A stretch of 64,000 nt of DNA from Acanthochromis polyacanthus. Taxonomy: Eukaryota > Chordata > Actinopteri > Pomacentridae. The stretch is from positions 8,561,828 through 8,625,827 of the forward strand of contig NC_067123.1 of the NCBI RefSeq assembly GCF_021347895.1, written 5' to 3'. Below, one piece after another: positions 22,430 to 34,676 of this stretch. Position numbers and translations under genes: made by a program. Within the stretch, counting starts at the first letter, position 1, and every line of letters begins with the position of its first letter. The notes below the pieces were generated by a model. It made no database searches, was not told the origin of the DNA, and saw only the letters and a list, made by a program, of their open reading frames with translations.

Positions 22430-23210
22430 GACTATACATCAAAAATAGTATATTTTCTGTTTGTAACATATTGCAAATGCACTGTAAAAAATAAAAATAA
22501 AACAAATATATTTCTAAAAAGAGAGAGGAAAACCTGACTGCAAGGGTGCCAGAAAAATACGTTAAAAAATATGTTAAAAAAATTGTGGAATATTGTAATG
22601 TTTTACAGACTGCACAGATGGTGAAAATAAGGGCATATATTTGAGAAATAGTTATATTTTTAGCTGATTTAAATACTAATTAATAGTTTTGCAGCCACAC
22701 ATTGTATAAAAATTAACTACTTTTTATGAAAAAAATACAAATTTTTGATGCAGACAATATTCACAGTTTTGGCCCTTTTCACTTGTAAATTACAATTTTT
22801 TTCCATGATTTCACTAGATTTATTTATTTCTAATTTTAAAAATTAAAAAATAGGAAAATCTAGAGAATAACAGTTGTATTTTATTTTACTTTACGTATTG
22901 TTTTAATATATATTTTTTTCAAATAATGGCAAATATTTGCAAAATAATATTTATGTTACTTTTAATACGGGAAAAATTGTGTAATTTTACAAACATTGTA
23001 AAAGCACTGATTGTGTCATTCTTTGTTGTTACCAATACAGATCTTTGATGTGGACGTTATTGACGGTTGTGGTCTGTTTTTTGGGTCAGCAAATATATAC
23101 ATTAATACTTTTTTGTGATTTACCAAACTCTGCAAAAAAAAAAAAAAGTTCAATAAAAAACAACAACATATAAACACTTTTCAAGAATGAATTCAACTTA
23201 TATTTTTTCC
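22430..23210 (+). repeat. AT-rich dispersed repeat family, copy 3
   Basis: A more decayed relative of the blocks at 17.1 and 20.3 kb. Landmarks are TATTTTCTGTTTGTAACATA (22450), GTGATTTACCAAACTCTGCA-type words and repeated ACAGTTTT or GATTTTT modules near 22700 and 23040. No coding capacity. Confidence 0.5.
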
Positions 23211-23262
23211 ATCTATTTTATTCCTTAACTGTCACTCCTTTTCAGCCAGCCTATCATATATG

Positions 23263-23290
23263 CTTTTAATGTTGTGGCTGATGGATGTAT
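23263..23290 (+). repeat. Solitary Tc1-type terminal repeat remnant
   Basis: CTTTTAATGTTGTGGCTGAT matches the outer end of the Tc1 family seen at 13224-14136. No body is visible beside it. Confidence 0.45.
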
Positions 23291-23334
23291 ATGAGAATAT
23301 TATTATTATTTTTAGTACAGCTTTGAGCTTTTGT

Positions 23335-23580
23335 CGTCTTATATTTTCTTCTCTCCTTTTAGTGTATAGATACACCTTTACCTAACAGTTTCATCTCTTT
23401 GTCTTCTTTCTAACCTCTTTCTGAGCCTCTTATCACCTTCCTGTACTTTGTCCTCTCTCTCCATCTTAATTCCCTTTCTGTCATTTCACCCAAGTATCTC
23501 CCCCGTCTTCCTCCCTCCTCCTCTCTGATCGCCACTCTCTCTTTTCTCGTCTCCTTGCTGTCTCTCCTCATCATTTCCAC
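23335..23580. repeat. Pyrimidine-rich tract
   Basis: Plus strand dominated by C and T (TCTTCTCTCC, CTCTCTCC, TCCTCCCTCC words). No fixed period. The minus-strand 91-codon ORF that starts downstream runs into its complement and is not convincing. Confidence 0.65.
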
Positions 23581-24640
23581 TTGTCAGGCTAAAGGGAGCA
23601 GACAAATGGATGGACAGATGAATACCCAGATCTGCAGAGGGGCAAAAAGAATGATGGAGTGATGAAATAAAGGAGTGACAGTGCGTGACAGAGCTCAGCT
23701 GAGCCCAGTTCAGGGCCTCGGAGAGCTGAGGAGTCAAAGAGGGAGCTAAAAAAGACGACAAAAAGGGAGAAAAATGACAGAAAGGGAGAAAAATTAAGGA
23801 GATAGTAGAGGAGGATGGATTTTGAGGCCGTATCTACTGTACCGTATTTAGAAGAAACAGGTAATGATCCATAATGATGTAAAGAAATGGGATGTTTTCA
23901 AATCCTTCTGTTTCCTCTTGATAAAACACAATGGTGATTCATCCTTTTGTTGTGAAAGCTCTTATATTTCCTGCTTTAAACGCCCCCTAAGCTGTGCTCG
24001 CAAATTGGCTAACTGGTGAGATAGAAGCAATTTATTGTATGTTTTCTGTGGCCCTGGAAAAAATAAAAGGACCGGACAATTGATTATAGGTCGTCCCCGT
24101 TATTTACTTTGGCTACACCTGTCAAAGCTCTCAGCCCCCACAGAGAACACACACTACACACACTTTACTGTGGAAATGCTGCCAGTGGGTGGGCTGGATC
24201 CTGGATATAAACAAACAAAAAAAAAATACAGCTTTTCATTTCTAGCTGGCTTCTGTGAATTTCATTGGCGACTGCTGCAGGCAGATTTTATCAGCATTCA
24301 GCTAAATATTTAACATTAGCTCCATGATTTGTTAAAGATGCCCTCCCTGGCTGACTCTCAGAGTAGCAGTAAATTGGGAGTCGGGAGCTGCCTAACAAAA
24401 AATTGTGTTCTTCTGCCTCTAGTGATGCAGTATAAACCAAAACTAGAAAAGTACAGCAACACCCTGCTGCCAAAATGCGATACTAATTCCCATTTTATCA
24501 GTATTAGCACTTTCAGAAAGTTTTAATGGAAGCAGTTATGCCTTTGAGTTGCTTCGATGGTTGCAAAAACAAATGCTCGTTCTGTCTTCGGATTGTCCAG
24601 CAAGTAAGCAAGAAAATCCTTCAGAGAGGGCACTACTCCA
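23581..24640. other. Non-coding DNA, no feature recognised
   Basis: No exon, RNA gene or recognised repeat. ORFs of 60-92 codons overlap on both strands, as expected by chance. Confidence 0.4.
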
Positions 24641-24659
24641 CCAAAGCTCCTCAGTCGTT

Positions 24660-25130
24660 GTATCATTTCCAATGGATGAAAACTGACTTTGCAAAGGCGT
24701 GTGTTATGCATGTGTATGTTACATGCGAACACCGAATTGCGTGACCTAAATATGTAGCGGACTTTGAAACACTACCCACAATTTAATCAATTGTTCCTTT
24801 TATCATTTCCAACGGATAAGTCCCGATAAGCCCACAGTGGTGGATTTGTCGTAGGATTGCAATCATGTGATCGTCAGCAGGCAGCTCATACGTACAGTGA
24901 TGCTGTGCTGCTAACTCGCAATGATACGGAAATCTTTCACAAATCTGTGGATCCAGACTACAAGCCGCATCACTGCAAAAACCTAATCACTTGGTCCTTG
25001 TGTCATTTCTGACCTTCTCTGAAAACTTCATCCAAATTTGTTAGCCCGTTTTTGAGGAATGTTGCGCACAGAAAGACAGATTAACAGACAGAAGGACAAA
25101 CGTACACTGATCATCACATAACTCCGCTGC
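24660..25130 (-). repeat. Dispersed teleost repeat, minus orientation
   Basis: Sequence such as AAATATGTAGCGGAC, CCCACAGTGGTGGATTTGT, GTGGATCCAGACTA and ACTTGGTCCTTGTGTCATTT appears in reverse complement at 60095-60560. It is a fish interspersed repeat I have seen often, of uncertain class. It has no clear coding frame. The two copies show that it is a repeat and not a local gene. Confidence 0.7.
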
Positions 25131-25232
25131 ATTCCAGTTATAACGATCAACTGAATTCCTGCAGAAAAACTGGATGTGGGGGAATAAAATGTGCACTGAA
25201 GTAGAGCTCCCATTTACCTCCAGTGTGTCCAA

Positions 25233-26786
25233 TACACACTGCTAAAAAAAAATAAAGGAGCACTTTTTAATCTAAGTATTGCATCAAATCAGTGAAACAT
25301 GTGGGATACTGATCTGGTCAAGTAAGTAAAAGAGGGGGGTTTTTAGTCAGTTTCAGCTGCTTTGGTGTTCATAAAATTAACAACAGATGCACTTGAGGGG
25401 TAACAATGAGACACCCCCCAAAACAGGAATGAGTTTACAGGTGAAGGCCACTGACATTTTATTCCTTCCTAATATTTTCTGACTGTTTTTCACTAGTTTT
25501 GCATTTGGCTAGGGTCAGTGTCACTTCTGGTAGCATGAGGCGATACCTGGACCCTACAGAGGTTCCACAGACAGTCCAACTCCTCCAGGATGGCACATCA
25601 ATGCGTGCCATTGCCAGAAGGTTTGCTGTGTCTCCCAGCACATTCTCAAGCACATAGAGGAGATTCCAGGAGAGAGGCAGTTAGTCTGGGAGAGCTGGAC
25701 AGGACCGTAGAAGGTCCTCAACCCATCAGCAGGACAGATATCTGCTCCTTTGTGCAAGGAGGAACAGGATGAGCACTGCAATAGCTCTACAAAATGAGCT
25801 CCAGCAGACCACTGGTGTGAATGTCTCTGATCAAACAATCAGAAAGAGATGTAATGAGACGGTCTGAGGGCCCAGCGTCCTCGAGTGCTCGCTGTGCTCG
25901 CTGCCTGGCACCGTGGAGCTCGGCTGGCATTTGCCATAGAACACAGGAATTTGCAAGTCCTCCACTGGTGCCCTGTGCACAAGTGACAGGCATGAAAGGG
26001 TCAGGAGAAGCCATGGAGAATGTTCTGCTGCCTGTAACATTGTTCAGCATGACTGGTTTGGTGGTGGGTCAGTGATGGTGTGGGGAGGCATATCCATGGA
26101 GGGACATACGGACCTCTACAGGCTGGACAATGGCATTCTGACTGCCATTAGGTATCAGGATGAAATGCTTTGACCCATTGTCAGACCCTACATTGGTGCA
26201 GTGCTCCTGGATTCCTTCTGGTGCACGACAATGCCCAGTCTTATGTGGTAAGAGAACTCATGCAGTTCCTGGAGGATGAAAGAACTGATACCATTAGCTG
26301 GCCCCCATGCTCACCTGACCTGAATCCAATAGAACACCTTTGGAACATTATGTTTTGTCCCATCCAACACCATCAGGTTGCTCCTCAGACTGTCCAGGAG
26401 CTCAGCGATGCCCTGGTCCAGTTCTGGGAGGAGATACCCCAGGACACCATCTGTCGTCTCATTCAGAGCTTGTCCCGGCATCGTCAGTCATGCATACAAG
26501 CACATGGAGGCCATACAAACTACTGAATACCATTTTGAGTTGCTGCCAAGGAATTTCAGCAAGATGGACCAGCCTGCCACATCAGTTGTTCACTTTGATT
26601 TTGGGGTGTCTTGAATTTAGCCCTCCTGGGGGGTTGATAATTTTCATTCCCATCAAACAATGTGGCACTTTTCATTCCTAACACATTATCCAGTCCATAT
26701 CAATGCTAATATCCAGTTTGTTTCCCCCCCGTATTGAAATATGATGTGTTTTCAAAGTGTTCCTTTAATTTTTTGAGCAGTGTATA
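25233..26786 (+). mobile_element. Near-full-length Tc1-like transposon
   Basis: The left end CACACTGCTAAAAAAAAATA and the right end, read in reverse complement as CACTGCTCAAAAAATTAAAG, form inverted terminal repeats. Both abut TA, the target of Tc1/mariner elements. Total length is about 1.55 kb, usual for Tc1. The body contains one degraded transposase gene on the plus strand (25535-26526). I recognise the family from its ACACTGCTCAAAAAAATAAAG terminus. It inserted at a TA within one unit of the 135-bp array. Confidence 0.9.
25535..26526 (+). pseudogene. Tc1-like transposase pseudogene, first catalytic Asp segment lost
   Basis: Transposases of this family cut and paste the element through a DDE/D catalytic triad. 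The presumed start is ATG at 25535 (Met-Arg-Arg-Tyr-Leu-Asp). The helix-turn-helix region follows, with AIARRFAVSPST readable near 25609-25644. Several in-frame stops and frameshifts then break the frame. The C-terminal third is open from 26170: HDNAQ contains the second catalytic Asp, and WPPCSPDLNPIEHLW carries the last acidic residue (Glu). Around 25973-25983, CCCTGTGC joins directly to ACAAGTGACAGG. The stretch that normally encodes the first catalytic Asp (Thr-Asp-Glu-Ser in the family, from memory) is missing. The gene is therefore dead by both frameshifts and loss of a catalytic residue. It stops at TGA 26524-26526. Confidence 0.9.
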
Positions 26787-27500
26787 ACAACACCCTTCAT
26801 AATGATCAACCTTATTCTTGCAGAAACAGTCAAAGTTGATGATTAAAATGTGCGCTAAAGTACTGACCCAACTGATCTCTGCAAACTGCTAAACACTGAG
26901 TGTACACAAGTACTCAGATCAACAACACCAGTCATAATGATCAACCACATTCCTACAAAAGAGTGAGAATCAATTAAAATGTGCACTAAAGAGCTCTTTT
27001 TTTTTTTTTACCTCTACAAGTGGCTAAAATCAGATGTACACAAGTCTAAAATATTTAACAACACCCTTTATAATAATCAACTGAATTCCTGCAAAAAGAG
27101 TCAAAGCGAACTTAAAATGTGCACTGAAGTACTGCACCTATTTCCCTCTACAAGCTGCTAAAATCGGCAGCATAAGCGTCAAATATCTAACAAAGTCCTT
27201 TATAATGATCAATGTAATTCCTGCAGAAAGAGTCAAAGTTGATGATTAAAATGTGCACTAAAGTACTGCTCCATCTGATCTCTGCAAACTGCTAAACACC
27301 AAGTGTTCACAAGTACTCAAATCAACTCCAAATGCTATAATGACCAACCGATTTCCTGCATAAAGAGTGACAGTCAGTTTCTCTTATTTATCTCTAGTAT
27401 GTAATATTTAACAACCTTCATAATCATCAACTTAATTCCTGCAAAGTCAACGTGAACTTAAAATGTGCAATAAAATACTGCTTCCTCCAATCTTGCAATA

Positions 27501-30500
27501 ACATTTCCAAATATTTAAACAGTTTTAAAGTAAGCACTATATTCTATCATCTTATATTCTATTATTTATCTTCATATTTGAGGTTTTTGCTGTAGTATCA
27601 TTTCAGTATCAATATTTTAGTCAGTATTTTGCTACTCTGACACACTATCTGCCTCTTTCAGTTGTCTTGAGTCTTGCAGCCTGGAATATGAGCTTTACGT
27701 TCAGGTTAAACACAGTCACAGCACCATAAAAATGAGTCCATTTATTGCCTGTTTGTAATTAATTAGAAACAGCCATCGTATTACCGTGCCTGTGTAAATG
27801 TAATCATCCCTGAGAGAAAGTAACAGGCACATTCAAGCAACGTTAACCTTTTCTTTCTCACTGTATGCTATAAACAGTAATCGTGTTGTACTTTCTATTT
27901 CCTTCCTTTGTGTTGCCCACCGACATCTTGTAAAGAAATCATGACTCTGTCAGAGAAAAGCCTCCATAGTATTATGCAGTACAGTAGTCAAACATACAAG
28001 GACGTACAGGTGAATACGGTACAAGGCGGGCAGAGCAGAAGTTAACTGCTTTTTCTCTGTTACATTCATTGCTGCGATTAGAATTCATGTGTGAGGTATT
28101 TAAAAGTACCCCATGCTGAAATCAGTAATCCCTTATGGTATGGTAATCCTGTAATTACTGGATTTAGGTACAGAGGTAGCTTCAAAAGCAAAAGCCTTGT
28201 AGATAAATACGACTGCATTTTCCTTTTCCCCATTTAAGGCGGAATGAAATGTTTAGAAGTCTCCCGGGAGGCGGACCACATATTATATATGACATGACAC
28301 AATCGAATTGTTGGAAAAACAAGTGCATTCATAATTTATCATGTAAGGCACTCTGAGATATCACAGCAGCACCCGGGAGAGTGTTGTTCACTGGGATTAC
28401 AGGTGGAAGACTGACACCAAAATGCACATAATCACAAGAAAAAAAACACCCTTTAGGGAATTATGTAACTCTTTGTATACAGTCTGGAAAATTCTCTCCC
28501 TGTCTCAAAAAATATGGTGCAAAAACAGGAACAAAAGACAGCATGAAATAAGAATGTGACAGAGCTTGGCTGAGACTATGGTGCAGTCTTTGAGGACGGG
28601 GACAGAATTTTTGTTTTCCTTTGAATCTACAGCAGCAAATTGGATTAGAAATATAATGGCATTAAAGCATCAACATTCACCTGCAATTAAATCAATGTAT
28701 TTTGTGGTTTCATTTGGAGAAGTAAATAGTTGTTATTAAGTAGGTGAAACACATGATTATTTGGACTGATTTTAGGGGAATAACCAGGTCACAAAGGAGG
28801 CATTTTCAGCAGTTCTAACCTGATTTAATTCTAGGTCACAAACCATTTAATTCCACAACAAATAAAAGGTTAAACCACAAAAAGTTGGTTTCATGATTGA
28901 TAACTACAAAACAGTCAGTCCTGAAGTACCGTCTGGGATGACATTAGCAGTGGAAATACATTTTTTCAGTGGAGAAAACACTAAAAATACATGTACTGGT
29001 CTGTGTAATATCCATAATTGGCTCATATAACTCCGTTGGATTATATTCTGGTTGCATCCTGCCTCCACAGTTAAAGGATAAAACCGGCTCTGGACCCAGA
29101 ACAGCTTGGGAACATCTAGTAGATTGTGTTCACATGCACGCTAGTATCCTGGTTATGAAGGTTGTTCTGGTTTTGACTATTCAGAGTTTGCTGAGATCAG
29201 AATGACAACAAATAGAAGGAGGCTGCATTAGAGCAAAATAGTGGACGAATAAAATACTACTAACTGCTAAAATGCTGACATTAGAATCAATAGCTGGCCG
29301 ATTCCTACTTTTTTCTCTCCAAAGAAATAGTTCTTCCACAAACTGTTCTCGGCTGTTAGCTGCTATATGTTTTCAAGTATGACTTTAATCATAGCATGTC
29401 GAAGCAAAGAACTAAAACAAAAGCAAAACATATTTTGCCATTTACTGGCCAGAAGCTGTAAGTATCTAAAGGACTGTCAGATTGCCTGATCATCAAAACT
29501 GTAGCATTTGGTTGGGAAAATTCAACCAAAGTTGGGTTTAAAATTATGACTTCAGTTGTGTTGACATGGAACCAGAGAAATGTGGTTACTCATGTGCAAG
29601 TATACAGATAAATACTTTGATTTTGGTTACTGCTGTGTACTGGTTGTACAGGTACCTGTGACGTTGACAACACCAAGTGGCAATTTAATCTGACATTCCT
29701 GCAACTCCTAGCTTAACCTTCACTTGATTTTACCATGTGGCCATTGAAAATGCAGCCTCTTTGGCACCATTAATAAAAACATCACCTTGCAGATTTGTGA
29801 CTGTCCATCTTATTGTCATCAGTGGGAGACACGAGTGACAGGAAATATTAAACAAGTCTTCTACTTTGACCTGTGTCAGGGTGTCACTGCCACCGTTGGA
29901 CATGGGATGAAGATACACAACTGTGACTGGTAGGTGGTTCTAATGGTGTTCAGTAATCTTGAGTGGCAATAAAACATCCATATGAGTGGGACACCTTTTC
30001 AAAGGTTGTGACTCAATTAAAGAATTCATGAGGTCGGAGGAAATAAGAGGAAAAAAAAGCACCAGTTGTATCACTTTGTTAAAGTAGAGCAGTCACAGGT
30101 ATGTGACACTGAAGAGAAACCATGATAAGATGTATACATGCTAGAAAATCCTGATTTCTTTCTGTGCAGTCCAGCTAGCATAACTAGGTTTCTCAAAAGT
30201 GGAATAAGAGCTCATCCAGGTTTTATAAAATCAGGATATGATGCACAAACACAAAAACAGGATACTAGAAAAAACTGATCACAACTAGGATGCTCGTCAT
30301 AAGGTTTCTTTCCACTTCAGGAACTTGCAAACTTGAAGGGACTACCAATATAGAACCTCTTCTGGGGCTCTTTCTTGGTTGAAAATGGTATCAGAGAAGG
30401 TATGTTTGACCCAGAAAAACTGCGGCACCACTCTCAATGCTAATTGATTAAACTTGGAAAGGAAAACAAATGTCAGTTTTTCTCTTTGTCCTTGTAGGGC

Positions 30501-33500
30501 AGCAGCCTTCCCTTATACAACAAAACCCTTTGTTCTATTTCTTATGTGCTCATGGACTTGAAATTATGTCCAATAACTCCTAGTCATTTTGGTGCAGTTA
30601 AAGTTAACTTCCTGTTCAAAGCTGCAATGGAAACAGAAAGGCTAAAATGGCCAATTAGGGGTCTGTTCCTGTGAAGAACAGCATTACTTCACACCAAATT
30701 CTTCTGAACTGATCCAGAACTGGAAGACTTTCTTATTTAAAAGTCTGCATTGTTCACCCATTCTGCATGTTAACACCTTCAAACAGTGTGGAACCTGAAC
30801 TTTAAGACATTCACCTCTCATTGCTTCCATTCAAACCCAATCTGCTGGAGTAAAGAGACTAAAGCAACGGAATGGAAATATATCACGACCAAAAAATAGT
30901 TCTTACAGACTATGCTCGACTGCATAATGCTAAACAGTTTGCACATGTCAGAGTTCTCAGTGAAAGTTAGTGAAGAGTGAAAAAAACATTGAATCAGTGC
31001 TCATTAAAATTCATGTGGGGGTGACAAAGTTTTAACCAGCACCACTGTTTTATGTAATATATTGATACAGCTGGCGCCAGCTTGAGTAAATCTCCCAGCC
31101 TGCCAGGGGTTGGATTCCTGTGACTGCACAATATCAACCAGTCGGAGAATAATTTCAAGAAGAAAATGTCGAGATAAACTCAGGAATCATTCCAAACTTC
31201 TTTTTTCGAAACTGAGAGTGTGACCGAAACCCTCTATGTGGCTCCAGCCGATGGAAGTTATGAGAATTTGGCTTTCAAACATCATAAAGGGTTTTCATAC
31301 AAATATATTATATAACACAACTGGCATGAACAAATGAAAGCATAACTGAGGAGTCTGGCACTGTCCTTTGCTCTGTGTAATTGGGAAATCTTCCACGCTG
31401 CAGAGGAGGGCAGGGAAGAGGCTGTTTTCCAACTATAAATGGAACTTCAAAGGGAAGTGTGTTGATATTCTATATTTTCCTCTCTTTGTTATCAAGATGT
31501 AGCTTATTTTCTGCACCATAGAGCCCCACTGTGACTCTTCATCACAATTAAACATGGCGAGTCTTGTATTTGAATCTCAGTTCGGTACGGCAGTCACATC
31601 TTGGTCCAGTAGGTTTTTAACACTTTTGAGTTGTAGTTTAGTTTTATTATGCAAAGTCTGGACACCATCTGACTCTATGCTTCCATTCAGTCCGTACCAA
31701 CAGAAATAGAAGTGATCAAAACTATGAAACTTTGATTGTCTTCTTTTCTTAATCAATAATAATTCATCCATGCTCTTAGATCTCAGTTCTCTGGTTTGAT
31801 GATGGCCATGCAGTAGCTTCACTACTGCACCAAATGTATGTTAATCTGCTGGAGCTGATGCCTTACATCTTTGTAAGAATCGCTTGCCATCTAATCTGCA
31901 TTCACAGGGTGTCTTTTAGCATAATTTTTCAACATGCAGGGTCGTCCAACAGACGTATAAAAGACCAGACGCCACAAGAATGTAGATGAATGTTCTCTGT
32001 TGCCGATGCTGATTTTTAGAAGAGAAGTTTGTCTTGTAATGTGTGTTTAATATTGCAAAAGGTGGATTTTAACTCAAAGTATGATCTTTTTCTAAACCTA
32101 ATCAAGTAGTTTTAGTACCTAAACCTAATCACTGAGTTTTGGTGCCTTCATTTAAAGAACCCCTCCATTGCAAATCCAGTTCTTTGCTTTGTTAATGTGT
32201 CCATATGGGCATTTATTATATATTAGAAGATGTTTTAAAGAGTAAAATAAGCAGCCAACACTGTTAGCTGAGCTTTGCCACCGTGAAATTAACGGTATGT
32301 TGATGATAAATCAAAGGAACCAAATGATTCATGTTGCAGAGTGAGCCTTTCTGTGTCATTCTTCTGAATCTGAATCTGGTTCTGGTTTGAACATGAGGCG
32401 GAATTACTCCACTATTACAAGTTGCCATTGTGTTGTGTTTGGGCAGAGTTGTGGGTAAGCTGGTGTGCTCGAGCTGCAGCGGGCTGTCTTAGATTTATAC
32501 ATTTGTAGGGAAGCAATGGTCACATTCTGAATATGAGGACTGAATAATGTCACATTATTTTCTACTCAAGCATATTGCTGCCACACCGGAACAAGAAAAT
32601 AGATCAGGTTCATGCTATAAGAAGATATTTTTTGCAGTTTATTGGCACAAATTAGACTGTTTTACCATAAAACTTAAACTTTAAATCAGGAAATGTGCAC
32701 AGATAACAAATAAATTCAGGAATATGACTATGCCATGGCATAACATCAAAAGTTTATTGTTATAGTACAGTGTTTTTTTTAATTTATTTTACATTGTCAT
32801 TGCATTCAAGCTTAGGACAAGGGGCTTTGTCGTTGTGGCAATATGCCATTTGTCTTGCTGTGATGTGATAAGTTTGATGTGGTGACGCAGAGATTAGAGC
32901 AGTTATTGGAGACGCTGGTTTACATGATTTGACTGTTTATTGTGCAAAAGTTTCACTAAAGCATAGAAACCACCGCTGAGCTCTGCGCTATGAAGCAGGA
33001 TATGACGCTGTCCAGGTGATTTCAGGTTTAACTTTCTGTTTTGAGGGCAAGCATGGTGTTTCATCACCATGGTAACAGATGTTGAATTCCTAAAATGCTC
33101 CAGAACAGGTCATGCAGAGATACATTTCAACCATTTCAAGGCAGAAAAGGATTATTTTCATGAGATAAAAAACTTCTAAATGTGCAACTTTATTTGACAG
33201 AGATGAGTTTTTATGGGTTAAATCAATGATCGGAGATGGACTTTAATCAAACAGCGAGTAAAAACTGAAATTAATTCATGAAATAAAATGAAACTACGTG
33301 ACAAACGTAGCCCATCACAGGACATGTAGCTCCCTATAGTCTCCTGAATGGAAGTGCTGAGACTTCCATGAATCTCATTTTTAAGGTTTATGTCTTCATT
33401 AAGTTCAAGACTGAATGGGAAAGGATTTTAGAAGGACCAAGATTGCTTCTGTTGATGTTTCCGTGGGATTTGTTTTTCATAAAAAACATAGTGACCAGCC

Positions 33501-34185
33501 TTAACCATTAAGATGTAAGAATTTCTCATGGTGAAAAACAGTAAAAGATTAAAACGCTAATTCAAAACAGCCTGCTACATTTTGCTCACTTCAGAAGCAA
33601 CCAAAAAAACAAGCAAACAGTTTTGTGCAGATGAAAAAGAAGCAAAACAAGCTAACAAGGCTTGTTACTGATGCAAAAGAAAAGATCTGAGAGGAGAACA
33701 GGCATAAAGCTTGACAGAGGTCAATGCTATTTACAATAATTGAAATATTACAGAGCCCCTTTAATATGAAGGCCAGCTGGCACACAAGCAATCAATCAGC
33801 TGTTGTAATTTGGAGATGGGAAATGTGTAAACTTGCTCTTTTCTTAATAAATCGATGTTGTTCTGTTTATCGCATGAAGAAAACTCTTTAAATAAAGCAC
33901 TTTTTCTCTTTCAACCCACTTAAAATGGATATTTCTAGGTTTCTGAGGACCAACAATGGGCTTTTGTCTGTTCAGAGAGTAACTTTAGAACCACTAGTGT
34001 CTGTGTTCGCATGTTTATCTGAGAATCCATCTGCTTCTTTGTCAGACAGACATGTGCATGACATTAGTGGGGAAAAATTGAGTCAGGTAAAATAGACAGA
34101 TCCAAGTGTGAAATGAGAAGACAAGCCGGCGTTATAGCTCATTCTCGTCTGCGTGTGGAGATGGGCCGATAACGGCTCGAGGAAA
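27501..34185. other. Long repeat-poor non-coding block
   Basis: About 6.7 kb with no transposon, microsatellite or recognisable exon. Composition is even. Stretches such as 27700-27850 (with TAATTAATTAGAAAC), 28230-28400 and 31040-31460 look like candidates for conserved non-coding regulatory DNA. That is an impression from lack of repeats and the presence of homeodomain-type TAATTA words. ORFs of 60-81 codons are scattered and unremarkable. A CTAAACCTAATCA word repeats twice near 32093-32133. Confidence 0.35.
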
Positions 34186-34236
34186 CGGATGGATGGAGGC
34201 GTGAATGGACGGATGGGTGGATGGATGGATGGACAG
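34186..34236. repeat. (GGAT)n-type degenerate microsatellite
   Basis: Repeated GGATGGATGG, GGACGGATGGGTGG words without the SINE body next to them. The source of a Ser-Ile-His-Pro string on the minus strand. Confidence 0.7.
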
Positions 34237-34503
34237 GAAATGAAACTTATAACCCGAGTGAAGACATCTCCGGCTCTGACAAGAGCAGATATATAATCTG
34301 CTCTGCCAGGTGGAGACGGATGAACGGAGACGGAGAGGGTGAGACAGCGGGCGGCATAAAGGAAGACACGGCGGCGTCCCTGAAGCCAAGATTTTTTAAA
34401 ATGAAAAAGTGTGCGTTCATGCCAAACTGTACAAGACAGAAAGCGAGCAGGTGTGTGTGTTCGTGCAGAGGTGAGTGTGGACGCTTTTTATCGTAGGTGT
34501 AGC

Positions 34504-34506
<3 letters not shown>

Positions 34507-34543
<37 letters not shown>
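34507..34543. repeat. (TG)n microsatellite
   Basis: About eighteen uninterrupted TG units. Two overlapping minus-strand ORFs read through it as Thr-His strings; neither is a gene. Confidence 0.95.
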
Positions 34544-34550
<7 letters not shown>

Positions 34551-34569
34551 GCCATCCAGGTTAAACTGA

Positions 34570-34676
34570 CAGATGGAGACTGATGAAAAGAAGATGATGT
34601 AGGGAGTAAGAGGTGAGGAGAGGAGACTGATGAGACAGATGTGACAGGAGGCAGAAAAGAAGAGAAGAAAAAACAC
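34570..34676. repeat. Purine-rich tract
   Basis: A G/A-dominated plus strand (GGTGAGGAGAGGAG, AAGAAGAGAAGAAAAAA words) directly after the TG repeat. No fixed period. Confidence 0.6.

Larger units (their letters stand above)
25131..27500. repeat. Satellite-like tandem array, unit about 135 bp, split by a Tc1 element
   Basis: The marker TATAATGATCAAC followed by ATTCCTGC recurs at 25140, 26798, 26932, 27070, 27201, 27336 and 27419. Spacings in the right part are 134, 138, 131, 135 and 83 bases, so the last interval is shortened. Each unit also has AAAATGTGCACTRAAGTACTG and a CTGCTAAA segment. The first unit is separated from the others by the 1.55-kb Tc1-like transposon at 25235-26784. Units are diverged, so the array is old. 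No coding content. Confidence 0.88.
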
